This document shows, piece by piece, positions 1 to 8,816 of a stretch of DNA of 64,000 bases. Made by a program: the position numbers and the translations under genes. Location of the stretch: NCBI RefSeq assembly GCF_003855095.1, contig NZ_CP033972.1, positions 3,844,001 to 3,908,000 of the forward strand. Reading direction: 5' to 3'. The first letter of the stretch is position 1. Each line of letters begins with the position of its first letter. Under the pieces are notes generated by a model, which saw nothing but the letters and a program-made list of their open reading frames with translations, made no database searches and had not been told where the DNA came from. Source of the stretch: Gordonia insulae (GTDB lineage Bacteria > Actinomycetota > Actinomycetes > Mycobacteriales > Mycobacteriaceae).

Positions 1-36
1 CTCGGACAGCGGAGCTACTGCTGCCACGGTGATCCC

Positions 37-60
37 GATGTCCACCAATCGGTGGACATC
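37..60. promoter_or_regulatory. Perfect 10-base inverted repeat upstream of a secreted-protein gene
   Basis: GATGTCCACC and GGTGGACATC are exact reverse complements separated by AATC, about 126 bases before the start at 186. The right arm is followed at 66-72 by TCCACCG, which can pair with it as well. The geometry fits a regulator-binding palindrome or a hairpin in the upstream gene's 3' region. Which regulator binds, if any, is unknown. Confidence 0.5.
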
Positions 61-140
61 GTCATCCACCGGTACATCGGCCGGTCGGCGGAGTTCGTCT
101 CGACCCGGATCCCGGGAAAGTCATTGGTGTCACCACGACC
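41..140. repeat. Copy A of a diverged dispersed intergenic element
   Basis: This stretch aligns without gaps to 7853-7952; by hand about 62 of the first 90 positions match, with blocks such as CCGGTCGG, GAGTTC and AGTCAT conserved. Both copies are non-coding. Copy A sits 46-145 bases before a secreted-protein start on the plus strand. Copy B sits 51-150 bases before the esterase start on the minus strand. Confidence 0.6.
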
Positions 141-185
141 ACACGGTCCACCCACACCAGCACCGACCCACCCGAGGAGAACCCG

Positions 186-665
186 ATGAACACCACCACC
201 CGCCGCATCACCGCCACCACCGTCGGCCTCGCCGGGATCGCCGCGGCAGCCGGCATCGGCCTGCTGGGTGCGGGCGCCGCGAACGCCGGCACCATGCCGG
301 TCACCCACCCGGGCGAGCCGTCGGTCGCGATGACGATCACCAACCACACCGACAAGGTCGAACACCTCATCAGCTCCGGCACCAGCGGCAACGGTGTGTG
401 GGTCAACGGCCCCAAGCAGACCCTGGGACCCGGCGCCAGCGAGACGATCACCGCGGTCGCCCCACAGGGCAGCAAGCTCGCGGTCAACGTCGCCTACAAG
501 ATCGGCGTCGGCGGACCCACCGCGACCTATGAGGTCCTCAACTCGCAGTCCAACACCAATGTCGGCACCAGCGGGATCTCCGGTCCCGGAGCGTCGCACT
601 ACTGGATGGCCCACAACTTCAGCAGCCACTTCCCGGCGACGAATGTCGGCTTCGACCAGTGGTGA
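186..665 (+). CDS. Small secreted protein of unknown function
   Basis: This gene encodes a 159-residue protein with a clear Sec-type signal peptide: a basic start (NTTTRR), a hydrophobic Ala/Gly-rich core and a likely cut after AGAANA near residue 35. The mature part is rich in Thr, Ser, Gly and Asn, has no cysteine and looks like an all-beta domain. A GAGGAG ribosome site lies a few bases before the ATG, and a strong hairpin follows at 710-738, so it is probably a single-gene transcript. I do not recognise the family. The mature domain could be an extracellular or cell-envelope protein; nothing in the sequence indicates an enzyme. Confidence 0.8.
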   Translation: MNTTTRRITATTVGLAGIAAAAGIGLLGAGAANAGTMPVTHPGEPSVAMTITNHTDKVEHLISSGTSGNGVWVNGPKQTLGPGASETITAVAPQGSKLAVNVAYKIGVGGPTATYEVLNSQSNTNVGTSGISGPGASHYWMAHNFSSHFPATNVGFDQW

Positions 666-709
666 ACGACCTGCGGTGAGTGGAGGACGCCCACCCACCA
701 TGCCGGCGC

Positions 710-738
710 AGACCCGCGACGATCATCGTCGCGGGTCT
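710..738 (+). terminator. Hairpin terminator after the secreted-protein gene
   Basis: AGACCCGCGACGAT pairs with ATCGTCGCGGGTCT around a tiny loop, 45 bases after the stop at 665. There is no long T-run, as is usual for actinobacterial terminators. Confidence 0.7.
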
Positions 739-932
739 TCGCGTGTGTCCGGGTGAGTGCTCACGGCGGTAACGATGTGCGCGACGTCGGGGATAGTCCG
801 GGTAGGTGGCGTGTGTCGTGATCGAGTCTCTCGCGTGTCCTGGCGGCACCAAGGCGCGCCAACCGTGCAGATGACCACCCTGGGCGCCGGGCGCCCGACG
901 ATGCGGGTGTTGACCACAGAAGGGGTTTCGAC

Positions 933-1415
933 ATGAGGCACAGAAGGTTTCGCATCACGACCACAACAGCCGTCCTGGCCACCGCCGGCGCTGTCGGAGC
1001 GCTGGTGATCGGCGGGACCGGATTGTCGGGGCAGGCCGCCGCAGCGCCCAGCGCCGAGTATCCGCTGACAAACTGCATCGGACCGAGCCCCAATATCGTT
1101 GATCTGCCCTACAACCCGACACGGATCATCGTCTCCGACTACGCCGGGACCACTTGGCTGACGACCGAGTTCAGCAGCTTGTGGGGCTACCGGTCGGCGG
1201 TCCGTCTGGACCTGCAGAACCTGGCGACCGGAAAGCGGGTCACCAAGCTGTCGGACCGCGCGGTCTCCCCGCCCTACGTCGGTACCCATCAGATCTCGCT
1301 GCCGACGTCGCAGATCGGAAAGGGCAGGGTCAAGGCCACCCTGAGCTCGGTCAATCGGAATGCGCTGTGGGCGATCCCGGCGACGACCTGCAGCGGAGTG
1401 ATCCAGGTCCGCTGA
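933..1415 (+). CDS. Small secreted protein of unknown function
   Basis: The 160-residue product starts MRHRRF, followed by a hydrophobic Ala/Val/Gly stretch and a probable signal-peptidase site after GQAAAA near residue 35. The mature part contains only two cysteines, one near its start (TNCIGP) and one close to the C terminus (TTCSGV), which would allow one disulphide. AAGGGG stands about seven bases before the ATG. It is the second unrelated small secreted protein in a row, and a short GC-rich hairpin follows at 1453-1472. I do not recognise the family. Confidence 0.75.
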   Translation: MRHRRFRITTTTAVLATAGAVGALVIGGTGLSGQAAAAPSAEYPLTNCIGPSPNIVDLPYNPTRIIVSDYAGTTWLTTEFSSLWGYRSAVRLDLQNLATGKRVTKLSDRAVSPPYVGTHQISLPTSQIGKGRVKATLSSVNRNALWAIPATTCSGVIQVR

Positions 1416-1452
1416 CGGGCGGGCGGGCAGGATCTGCGGTACACCGACGAGT

Positions 1453-1472
1453 CGGCGGCATCGGTGCCGCCG
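1453..1472 (+). terminator. Short GC hairpin, possible terminator
   Basis: CGGCGGCA and TGCCGCCG form an 8-base-pair stem around TCGG, 38 bases after the stop at 1415 and just before the next start at 1512. It is short, so termination here is only likely. Confidence 0.45.
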
Positions 1473-1511
1473 CGTGTCGAGAACATCAGCGCCGGCTGAG
1501 ACGATGGCCGC

Positions 1512-2273
1512 ATGACGACAGAGCGGTTCGACGAGTTGATCGCGGCGGGCGCATCCGCGGACGTATCGGGGTGGGATTTCTCGTGGTTGGACGGACGCGC
1601 GTCTGAAGAACGGCCGCCCTGGGGATACGCACGTCGACTGGGCGAGCGACTTCGCTCGGCCTCGGCCTCAGTGGACATCCAGACCGGTGGCGGGGAAGTG
1701 CTCTCCGAGGCAACGGTTTTCCCGCCGACCGCCGTGGCCACCGAGTCGTGGCCACCGAATATCGCCCGCGCGACCGAACTGCTTCATCCTCGCGGTGTGG
1801 TTGTGGTGGCCGACCCCGATGAACCACCCCTGCCGTTCTCCGATGACGCATTCGATCTGGTCACCAGCCGACACCCCGCCACGATCTGGTGGGACGAGAT
1901 CGTCCGCGTCCTCCGACCCGGCGGCACCTACTTCGGCCAGCACGTCGGCCCTGCCAGCGGGTTCGAGCTGATCGAGTTCTTTCTCGGACCACAGTCCGCA
2001 GCGCGCCGGCGTCGTCATCCCGATGACGAAGTGGCGGCCGCAACGGCCGCCGGCCTCGACGTCGTCGACGTGCAGACCGCGACCCTGCGAATCGAGATCC
2101 ACGACATCGCGGCGGTGGTGTATCTGCTCCGCAAACTGATCTGGTGGGTGCCCGGATTCACCGTCGAGAAGTACCTCGACAGATTGCTCGACCTCCACAC
2201 CCTGATCACCGACGGCGGACCATTCGTCACGCACTCGACCCGCCACCTCATCGACGCTCGCGCGCGGGGCTGA
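1512..2273 (+). CDS. Class I SAM-dependent methyltransferase
   Basis: The 253-residue protein has the Rossmann methyltransferase layout: a motif I-like VDIQTGGGE near residues 54-62, then LPFSDDAFDLVTSRHP around 109-124 (motif IV region), and WWDEIVRVLRPGGTY (motif V, the usual methyltransferase-11 signature). The motif I glycine cluster is GGG rather than the commoner GCG, but the position fits SAM binding. There is no signal peptide or membrane segment, so it acts in the cytoplasm. The substrate cannot be read from the sequence or from its neighbours. It converges on the DUF2254 gene with only 17 bases between the stops. Confidence 0.8.
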   Translation: MTTERFDELIAAGASADVSGWDFSWLDGRASEERPPWGYARRLGERLRSASASVDIQTGGGEVLSEATVFPPTAVATESWPPNIARATELLHPRGVVVVADPDEPPLPFSDDAFDLVTSRHPATIWWDEIVRVLRPGGTYFGQHVGPASGFELIEFFLGPQSAARRRRHPDDEVAAATAAGLDVVDVQTATLRIEIHDIAAVVYLLRKLIWWVPGFTVEKYLDRLLDLHTLITDGGPFVTHSTRHLIDARARG

Positions 2274-2290
2274 ACCGGCGAGGCGTGTGC

Positions 2291-4477
2291 TCAGTCCCCC
2301 GCCTTCGTATTGATCCGCAACCGCCGACGCCGGATCCGCCCGGCCTCCGACCCGTAGCCCTGCCGGTCGGCCGCCTCGGCGAGCCGCCGGTCCAGCGGGG
2401 TCACCCAGTCACGGTCGACCGCGGCGTCGAGCGCGGTCAACCGTTCGCGGAGCGGCTCGTGCTGATCGTCGGGGCATTGCTCCATCAGCGTCTCCAGCAG
2501 GGCGCGCAACCGTCGCTGCACCTGGATGGAACTCCGACTGTAATGACGGATCTGATCGGTTGCGATGCCCACGTAGTCGCCCCAGGTGCGCCGGTAACCG
2601 CCGATCATCGTGAGGCTGTTGTCGTGTTCGTCGGCGCGGACCCGCGGCCCGAGCAACAGCAGCAGATCCTCGGAGTGATCAAGCGCCTGGACCGCCCGGC
2701 TCGGGTCGTTGATGGCCGGCGACAGCGCCTTGAGCGCCACATCCGAGATCGCCTGCAGCGCTGCCGCGGGGCTCACCGACGGGCGATGCGTGTCGCCGAA
2801 CAGCAGGCACGTCAGGAGTTGGTGTGTGCGGACGTCCCGATGGTCGCCGATGATCTCGAAGACGCCGGCGTTGTGCGGCACATAGTCACCGATACCGACG
2901 AGCAGATCGACGCGGACGTTCCACCGGATCGCCAGGCGCTGGATGCGCACGAGGTCGATGGCCAGCAGCACTCGCCCCCTGGTCGGGGTGTCGCGCAACG
3001 TCACGACCAGGCTCACCGGCCGCTGATCCTCGTCCACCTCTCCGCCGTGGACCGGGAACGACGTTCGGCTCTCCGGCATGACGTCGGGGTACAGGCGGTA
3101 GACCGCCGCCCGACCTTCGGATTCGATCCAGCGCAGCAATTGTGACGAGTTCAGGATGCTCCCGACCTTGCCGACCAGCACGATGAACATGAACGTGCTG
3201 ACAAGGGTGAGGAAGATGGCGATCGTCGTCGAGATGACCGGCGCGACTTCTTCATCGGCGACGGTCGCGAGGTCGACGGCGACAATCACGGTGAACGCGA
3301 AGGTGGACAGGAACAGACCGATCGAGGCCCGCATCACCCCGTCCTGCTGCAGCATCGGGATCACCCGGATCGAGATCTGCGAGGCGCCGAACTGCATGGC
3401 GAGGGTCACCGCGGTGAACACCAGGCCGGTGAGCGTGGCCATCGCTCCAGCGATGACGCCGAGCAACGTCGCGGTGGTGCCGGCGTCGAGTTCGTAGGTG
3501 CCGAAATTGTCATCCAGTCCGACGGCGACGAGTCCCGCGATGATGGCCACCGTCACCATCACCGTGGGCAGACGCCACGGCGGGTCGCGGCGGAGTTCGC
3601 GCCGGGTGCGACGCCACCGCAGCGCTGCCGCAATGCGATTGGGTGCGCTCGGCGCCGGCACGGCCCCGTGGTCGACCATGGCGACCGCGGGCAGCGCGGC
3701 GGCGGTCGCAGTCGGTTCGGGCACACCGAACCGTCCGGCCACCGCCTCCTGGACCACGATCTTCCAGCGCACCACCGGTTCCCGGTACCGCTGCTCGCGG
3801 CGGATCGACTTGGCCATCTTGCCCGGCCGCTTCGTGTACCGCCATCGCGCCCACGGGGAGCGCGGTCGCGCGATCCGGATGGCGCCGAAGAACAGAAGCG
3901 GGGTGATGAACAACCCGATGAGTCCGGTCCACAGTTTGCCCTTCAGCAAGGTGATGATCGCGAGGGACACGACGATCACCAGCAGCACCAGGACCACCAC
4001 CCGGGTGGTGTTGTCGCCGGCCTCCCGGTATTCGGTGACCTCGCCGAACCCGATCGGCCGCAAGCCCATCAGGAACAGCAGGCCGACTCCGATCGCGACG
4101 AACACCGCGTCGATCGAGGACCGGCCCTCTTCTTCCCAGTACACGTCCCGCAGGTGCAGGATCAGCGCGAACTCGTCGAGCACGAGGGCGCAGCCGATAC
4201 CGAACAACGACGCCAGAACACAATTCGCGATCGGCGTCTCGAAGGTCGCCAGGGCCACGAAGGAGAACCCGGAGATGAGCATGAGCAGCACACCGAAGAA
4301 CTCGTGGTGCATGTGCACACCGCCGGGAGTCACGTTGCCCGGCCACCAACTGACCTCGGCGCGGATCATCCGCACGCTGAAGCGGATGAACAAGAACGTC
4401 AGCACGAACGCGACGAGCAGGAAGAACAGCGGAAGCCGACCTGTGTCGACGATCGTCTGATCGAACCATCGCGCCAT
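2291..4477 (-). CDS. Two-domain integral membrane protein with C-terminal DUF2254
   Basis: The 728-residue protein joins two membrane modules. Residues 1 to about 240 form a multi-span region with HMHHEFFGVLL, ALVLDEFALILHLRDVYW and EEGRSSIDAVF, a type I have seen as a stand-alone actinobacterial protein. A basic linker (RRTRRELRRDPPWR) follows. Residues about 300-728 match DUF2254: TATLLGVIAGAMATLTGLVFTA, FGASQISIRVIP, two more membrane spans and a long soluble C-terminal part with DVALKALSPAINDPSRA and RADEHD. DUF2254 has no established function. The ATG at 4477 is the natural start because the first span follows at once. The gene is monocistronic and divergent from the response regulator. 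Confidence 0.8.
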   Translation of the reverse strand: MARWFDQTIVDTGRLPLFFLLVAFVLTFLFIRFSVRMIRAEVSWWPGNVTPGGVHMHHEFFGVLLMLISGFSFVALATFETPIANCVLASLFGIGCALVLDEFALILHLRDVYWEEEGRSSIDAVFVAIGVGLLFLMGLRPIGFGEVTEYREAGDNTTRVVVLVLLVIVVSLAIITLLKGKLWTGLIGLFITPLLFFGAIRIARPRSPWARWRYTKRPGKMAKSIRREQRYREPVVRWKIVVQEAVAGRFGVPEPTATAAALPAVAMVDHGAVPAPSAPNRIAAALRWRRTRRELRRDPPWRLPTVMVTVAIIAGLVAVGLDDNFGTYELDAGTTATLLGVIAGAMATLTGLVFTAVTLAMQFGASQISIRVIPMLQQDGVMRASIGLFLSTFAFTVIVAVDLATVADEEVAPVISTTIAIFLTLVSTFMFIVLVGKVGSILNSSQLLRWIESEGRAAVYRLYPDVMPESRTSFPVHGGEVDEDQRPVSLVVTLRDTPTRGRVLLAIDLVRIQRLAIRWNVRVDLLVGIGDYVPHNAGVFEIIGDHRDVRTHQLLTCLLFGDTHRPSVSPAAALQAISDVALKALSPAINDPSRAVQALDHSEDLLLLLGPRVRADEHDNSLTMIGGYRRTWGDYVGIATDQIRHYSRSSIQVQRRLRALLETLMEQCPDDQHEPLRERLTALDAAVDRDWVTPLDRRLAEAADRQGYGSEAGRIRRRRLRINTKAGD

Positions 4478-4542
4478 GGTGCGACCCTACTGCGCTGCGA
4501 GTTCTGCCGTCACGGACTCCGCGGTGGCCCTATCCTGAGCCG

Positions 4543-5181
4543 GTGGATGCCCTGGTGACCGTGGTGGTGGTCGACGATCACCCGTTCTTCCGAGACGGTG
4601 TTTCACGTGGCCTCACCCAGAGTGGCCGCGTCCGGGTCGTCGGCGAGGCCGGCGACGGTGCCGAAGGGCTCGAGGTGATCCGCCGCGAACAGCCCGACGT
4701 CGCTGTCGTCGACTATCAGATGCCGGGAATGACCGGTGTCGATGTGGCACATGCGGTGGCCCGGGACGGGTTGCCCACCAAGGTGCTGCTGCTGTCTGCC
4801 GTCACCGACGGCCCGATCGTCTTCCGCGCGCTGGAGGAAGGGGCGTCGGGCTATCTGTCCAAGGACGCCGATCGGGACGAGATCGTGGGCGCGGTGACCC
4901 GCGTGGCCAAGGGGGAGACCGTCGTCCCGCCCGAACTCGCCGCCGGGCTCGTCGGCGAGATCCGCGTCCGGTCGCAGTCGGATGCACCTGCCCTCAGTGA
5001 ACGCGAGCGTCAGGTGCTGACGGGCTTCGCTCGCGGCCAGTCGATCCCGCAGGTCGCCGCCGAGCTCTACATCGGTGCGTCGACGGTCAAGACGCACACC
5101 CAGCGTCTGTACGAGAAGCTCGGCGTCTCCGACCGCGCGGCCGCGGTCGCCGAGGCGATGCGTCGTGGCCTCCTCGAGTAG
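4543..5181 (+). CDS. NarL/FixJ-family response regulator
   Basis: The 212-residue protein has a receiver domain with the acidic pair DD at 11-12, the phospho-acceptor Asp57 in VVDYQMPG, a conserved Thr/Ser region (LLLSAVTDG) and the Lys of SGYLSKD near 107. A LuxR-type helix-turn-helix begins at LSERERQVL near residue 150 and includes ASTVKTHTQRLYEKLGV. It starts with GTG. Its 3' end overlaps the start of the histidine kinase by 17 bases, so the two are almost certainly a co-translated two-component pair. The stimulus is not evident. Confidence 0.93.
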   Translation: MDALVTVVVVDDHPFFRDGVSRGLTQSGRVRVVGEAGDGAEGLEVIRREQPDVAVVDYQMPGMTGVDVAHAVARDGLPTKVLLLSAVTDGPIVFRALEEGASGYLSKDADRDEIVGAVTRVAKGETVVPPELAAGLVGEIRVRSQSDAPALSERERQVLTGFARGQSIPQVAAELYIGASTVKTHTQRLYEKLGVSDRAAAVAEAMRRGLLE

Positions 5182-6433
5182 CCCGGCGCCCCTGCTGGGG
5201 CTGGCCGAACTCGCCGACGAACAGCGCATCGACACGATCCTGATCGATCACGCGTTGCAGGGCATCCGGATTCAGGTGCTGTTGCGTCTGCTGCTCTCTG
5301 TGTTCGTCCTGTTGTCGGTGTCCCTCGAACCGCCCGTGTACAACGCACCGATCTGCATCGCGATCGCCGCGGCGTACGTGGCGTGGTGTGTGCTGGGCGT
5401 CATCCTCGCACCGCGGGCCGGTATCCTCGCCATCCGGTTCTCCTGGCTCACCCTGTTCGTCGATCTCCTGGTCCTCGTCGCGGTGACCGCGGTGGCCAGC
5501 GAGTCGGACCAGATCAGTTGGACCGCAGACGTTCTGGTCACCGGCTTCGCACTCGTGCCGATGATCGCCGCGATCAGCATGCGCCCCATGGTGTGCGCCG
5601 CCGTGGTGGCGCCGACAGTCGTGGTCTACTTCGTCGCGAACGTCATCGCCCGCGTCCCCAACGGACGGCCGTGGACGGTGATCGCGCTGAGCACCTTTGT
5701 CATCGCGGTACTCGCGCTCGGCGCGGTGCTGCTGTCCCGCCTCCAGCGCTCCCGCGTGGTGACCATCGGATCGCTGGCCGCCGAACGCAGCCGGCTGCTC
5801 GACGACGTCATGCAGATCGAGCACCGCGAGCGTCGCGACCTCGCCGAACACCTGCACGACGGCGCCCTGCAGTACGTGCTCGGCGCACGTCAGGAACTGG
5901 CCGGGCTCGCCGACGCGAGCCCCGATCCCGAGGTCGTCCAGCGGATCGACGAGGCACTCCGCGAGTCCGCCCGCCTCCTGCGCTCGACGCTCGGGGAGCT
6001 CCACCCGGCCGTGCTGGAGCAGGCCGGCCTTGCGGTCGCGCTCACCGACCTCGCCGACTCGATCGAACGACGAGGCGCGTTCAGCATCTCCGTCGACACC
6101 GTGGGCTGGCCCGACAATCTCCGGACGACGGTCGATCCCGTCCTGTTCGCCGCGGCGCGCGAGTTGTTGACGAATGTGGTGAAGCACGCGCAGGCGACGT
6201 CGGTGCAGCTGACCGCGGAGGTCGACGAGGGCCGCGGCCGGGTGGTGGTGGTCGACGACGGCATCGGTGTCGACCCCGAACAACTCACCGGTCGGGTGGC
6301 CGGCGGTCATATCGGCCTCGCGTCCCGACGTGTCCGGCTCGAGGGGCAGGGCGGAACACTCACCATCGCACCCCACCCCGCCGGCGGTACCGTCGCGATC
6401 GCGGAGGTACCTGTGCCCCAGCCCAAGCTGTAG
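5165..6433 (+). CDS. NarX/LiaS-type sensor histidine kinase
   Basis: The GTG at 5165 gives a 422-residue protein. The N-terminal half has about six hydrophobic segments and no recognisable extracellular sensor domain, suggesting that it senses within or at the membrane. A short coiled linker (RSRLLDDVMQIE) leads to the HisKA_3 dimerisation helix with the phospho-acceptor histidine in RRDLAEHLHDGALQYVLG. The ATPase domain shows the N box ELLTNVVKHA and the G1 box VVVDDGIGVD, then GGHIGLASRRVRL. The partner is the overlapping upstream response regulator. The open frame extends upstream to 5075, but that part is an out-of-frame shadow of the regulator gene. Confidence 0.9.
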   Translation: MASSSSPAPLLGLAELADEQRIDTILIDHALQGIRIQVLLRLLLSVFVLLSVSLEPPVYNAPICIAIAAAYVAWCVLGVILAPRAGILAIRFSWLTLFVDLLVLVAVTAVASESDQISWTADVLVTGFALVPMIAAISMRPMVCAAVVAPTVVVYFVANVIARVPNGRPWTVIALSTFVIAVLALGAVLLSRLQRSRVVTIGSLAAERSRLLDDVMQIEHRERRDLAEHLHDGALQYVLGARQELAGLADASPDPEVVQRIDEALRESARLLRSTLGELHPAVLEQAGLAVALTDLADSIERRGAFSISVDTVGWPDNLRTTVDPVLFAAARELLTNVVKHAQATSVQLTAEVDEGRGRVVVVDDGIGVDPEQLTGRVAGGHIGLASRRVRLEGQGGTLTIAPHPAGGTVAIAEVPVPQPKL

Positions 6434-6455
6434 CTATAGCTGTGACGAACCGGCC

Positions 6456-7802
6456 TCAGTCGCGGCCGAACCTGATCAACCCCGGGACGTCGGCAGGCGA
6501 CGTCCACCCATCCCGCGCGAAGCCGGCCCACAGCCTGCGCAGCCGGCGCCCGTTCTGCTCCACCTCGGACCACTTGTGCCCGACCAGAACCGGGGCCCCG
6601 TCCCACGTCGTCTGATCACCGAAGAGCAGCGGGATGTCCACGGTGTGTGCCGCGCGCAAGGGATTGCCCGGCACTCCCCATTCCAGGACGTAGCGCGCCG
6701 CGAGTCCGCCGACTCGTCGGTGACGCCGGATGAATTCGTCTGCGGCACTGGTGTAGACCGCTTTGGTGACACCCCGCACGATCAACTCGTAGAGGGCGGG
6801 CCCGGCGATCGGGATCTTCTGCAGTCCACCCAGTAGCGAGATACCTGCGGTGAAGAACGCCGCCTCGCGGGCGTTCCAGCCGACGAGGATCTCCACGTCG
6901 GCGGCTCGATGCTCCCACGCGGTGTCGACCTGGTCCTCGGCCGGAAGAGGTGCGTGACCGTACTGCGTGCCGAACGCCATCAGTGCGCCCCGGCCGTGGC
7001 GGAGCAGGGCGGGGTTGCGGGCCAACGCACTCTGCGTCGCCAAGACCTCGTCGACGGGTGTGGTCGAGTCGATCTGCCGCGTCGCGTCGACCATCGCCGC
7101 GCACATGCCCGCACGACCGCGCGCGAGTCCCAGTGGGGCGCTTTGCATGATCACCCGCCGGAACAATCCCTCGGTGCCGTCGGCGATCATCAGATGCGCG
7201 GCGGCATCCGCCCCGGCGGACTCGCCGAACACGGTGACGGAGTCGGGGTCGCCGCCGAACGCCGCGACGTTCCGCCGCACCCACCGCAGCGCCTCGATCA
7301 TGTCCAACAGGCCCAGATTCGCCGGACGGTTGACCCCGTCGCCGACGAAGCCGAACAGCCCGAGCCGATAGCCGACCGACACGACCACGATCCGTTGTTC
7401 GGCAACGAGATTCGCCGGATCGTGACACGGCGCATCCGCGGCACCCAGCACGTAGGAGCCCCCGTGAATCCACACCATGACCGGCAGCTCCTCGTCGGGG
7501 TCACGGTCGATGGGCCTGGTGACCGAGACCCTCAGACAGTCCTCGTCGCCCGTGAGATCGCCGAGCGCGGCATCGCCGAGCTGATCTCGCAGCAGATTGT
7601 CGGACTCGTTCTGTGGACATGCGGGCGACCACATCGTCGCGTCGATCGGTTCCGTCGAGGCGGGCTCCGGCGTCGGTATCTCGAAGCGACCGGCACGCGC
7701 GTAGCGGATCCCGGTCGCGCGGATCACCGCACCATCCACTCGGCCGACGACGGTGCCCGCCGGGCACTCGAATGTGACGGTGTCGACGTGGGTCTCGGTC
7801 AT
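6456..7802 (-). CDS. Type B carboxylesterase
   Basis: The 448-residue protein is an alpha/beta hydrolase of the carboxylesterase/cholinesterase family. It shows the family start (GRVDGAVIRATGIRYA), the DCLRVSV signature near 88-94, the oxyanion HGG at 113-115 and the nucleophile elbow GESAG at 193-197 with Ser195. There is no signal peptide, so it is probably intracellular. The ATG at 7802 is chosen because AAGGAG lies about seven bases upstream; the open frame continues to 7892 but without support. The substrate is unknown. Copy B of a dispersed element lies 51-150 bases upstream of the start and may contain its promoter. Confidence 0.88.
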   Translation of the reverse strand: MTETHVDTVTFECPAGTVVGRVDGAVIRATGIRYARAGRFEIPTPEPASTEPIDATMWSPACPQNESDNLLRDQLGDAALGDLTGDEDCLRVSVTRPIDRDPDEELPVMVWIHGGSYVLGAADAPCHDPANLVAEQRIVVVSVGYRLGLFGFVGDGVNRPANLGLLDMIEALRWVRRNVAAFGGDPDSVTVFGESAGADAAAHLMIADGTEGLFRRVIMQSAPLGLARGRAGMCAAMVDATRQIDSTTPVDEVLATQSALARNPALLRHGRGALMAFGTQYGHAPLPAEDQVDTAWEHRAADVEILVGWNAREAAFFTAGISLLGGLQKIPIAGPALYELIVRGVTKAVYTSAADEFIRRHRRVGGLAARYVLEWGVPGNPLRAAHTVDIPLLFGDQTTWDGAPVLVGHKWSEVEQNGRRLRRLWAGFARDGWTSPADVPGLIRFGRD

Positions 7803-7852
7803 GGTGCTCCTTCGCCTACGGCTGCTCGCTGAGGATCCAGTCAACCACCACG

Positions 7853-7952
7853 TCCACTGATCGGGGGACACCCGCATCAACCTGCGGATCAACCGGTCGG
7901 TGGAGTTCCCCTGTCACCGACCCAGGGCAGAGTCATGGGTGTCGCCGGAACG
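7853..7952. repeat. Copy B of a diverged dispersed intergenic element
   Basis: This copy aligns ungapped to 41-140. The 10-base palindrome of copy A is degraded here (GTCCACTGATCGGGGGACA). It lies in the 315-base gene-free stretch 7803-8117, which otherwise holds two hairpins and nothing else that I can see. Confidence 0.6.
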
Positions 7953-7999
7953 AAGATTGGAGAACATATCGAGCAGAACCGAACAGTCACTCCCCTTCA

Positions 8000-8036
8000 T
8001 CGAATCCCCGCCCTCCTCCCCTGGGCGGGGATTCGA
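8000..8036 (-). terminator. Strong hairpin, second terminator of a tandem pair
   Basis: TCGAATCCCCGCCC pairs perfectly with GGGCGGGGATTCGA (14 base pairs) around a nine-base loop. It lies beyond the 8063-8092 hairpin, downstream of the minus-strand gene ending at 8118, and would stop residual read-through towards the esterase promoter. Confidence 0.6.
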
Positions 8037-8062
8037 GTCACTGCCGGCGCCAGAACGACGCC

Positions 8063-8092
8063 GAGCCCGCGACCTCGTGAGGTCGCGGGCTC
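8063..8092 (-). terminator. Strong hairpin terminator of the secreted-protein gene
   Basis: GAGCCCGCGACCT pairs perfectly with AGGTCGCGGGCTC (13 base pairs) around CGTG, 25 bases after the stop of the minus-strand gene that ends at 8118. Confidence 0.75.
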
Positions 8093-8117
8093 GATCTGCG
8101 GTGGTGACCGCGGGGGA

Positions 8118-8816
8118 TCAGGGCACGAGCGATTCCAGGGAACCGAAGGCACCGCCTGCGCCGGTCGCCGCGAAGTTCGTCGTGCAGCCGTTGAACGAGA
8201 CGTTGTCGACGTTCACCTTGCCGGCCTTCTCGTTCGGCTGGCTGGAGATGCCGTAGTGATCGACCACGGTCTTCTTCCCACCGGTGTTGGCGGCCGCGAT
8301 GAGCTGCGCGAGGGTGGCGTTTGTGCCACGGGTGATCCCGGGCAGGTCGCGGGTGGCCCACCACTGGTTCGACGTACTGGCATCCGCCTTGCCGGCGCCC
8401 TCGGGTGCAGACCAGACAAGTGTCGCGAATCCGTCACTCTGACCCGTATCCGCGCCGGTCACACGGATTTGCCAGTTCGCATTTCCGCCGGTCTTCTCGA
8501 ATGTGAGCGGCTTGTTGGCGATATCAGCCAGCGGCACCTTTCCGGCGGCGTGATACGACGCCTGACGTGGGGTTTCGGCGGTGGTGGTGAAACCGAGCGA
8601 CCCGTCGTCGTCGACGACCTTGGTCTCCGTCACCTTACCGGCCTGGCCCCGCTCGTCCGAGAACGTGTTTCCCCACCCATTTGCGCTGGTAGGAGTGGAC
8701 ACTCGGGCACAATTGCCCTCCGACACCGGAGCCGCCGTGGCCACCGTCGGCACCGCGAAGGACGCTGCGCCCAGGGCTGCTCCGACAACAATTCCACGAA
8801 TGACATTTCGTCGCAT
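8118..8816 (-). CDS. Secreted protein of unknown function
   Basis: From the ATG at 8816 the product is 232 residues with a signal peptide (RRNVIRG, a hydrophobic core, cut after VATAAP near residue 29). The mature part has two cysteines (GNCARV and NGCTTN) at its two ends, and Trp/Gly/Thr-rich segments such as NQWWATRDLPGI, suggesting a beta-rich extracellular domain closed by one disulphide. An ATG at 8834 is a possible alternative start; neither has a strong ribosome site. The gene sits between AT-rich upstream DNA (about 8860-8960) and two tandem hairpins, so it is probably monocistronic and strongly terminated. I do not recognise the family. Confidence 0.75.
   Translation of the reverse strand: MRRNVIRGIVVGAALGAASFAVPTVATAAPVSEGNCARVSTPTSANGWGNTFSDERGQAGKVTETKVVDDDGSLGFTTTAETPRQASYHAAGKVPLADIANKPLTFEKTGGNANWQIRVTGADTGQSDGFATLVWSAPEGAGKADASTSNQWWATRDLPGITRGTNATLAQLIAAANTGGKKTVVDHYGISSQPNEKAGKVNVDNVSFNGCTTNFAATGAGGAFGSLESLVP

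Noticed and set aside
6431..6442. AGCTATAGCT palindrome between the histidine kinase and esterase stops
   Set aside because: It is a 10-base AT-centred palindrome too weak to act as a terminator and without any promoter nearby.
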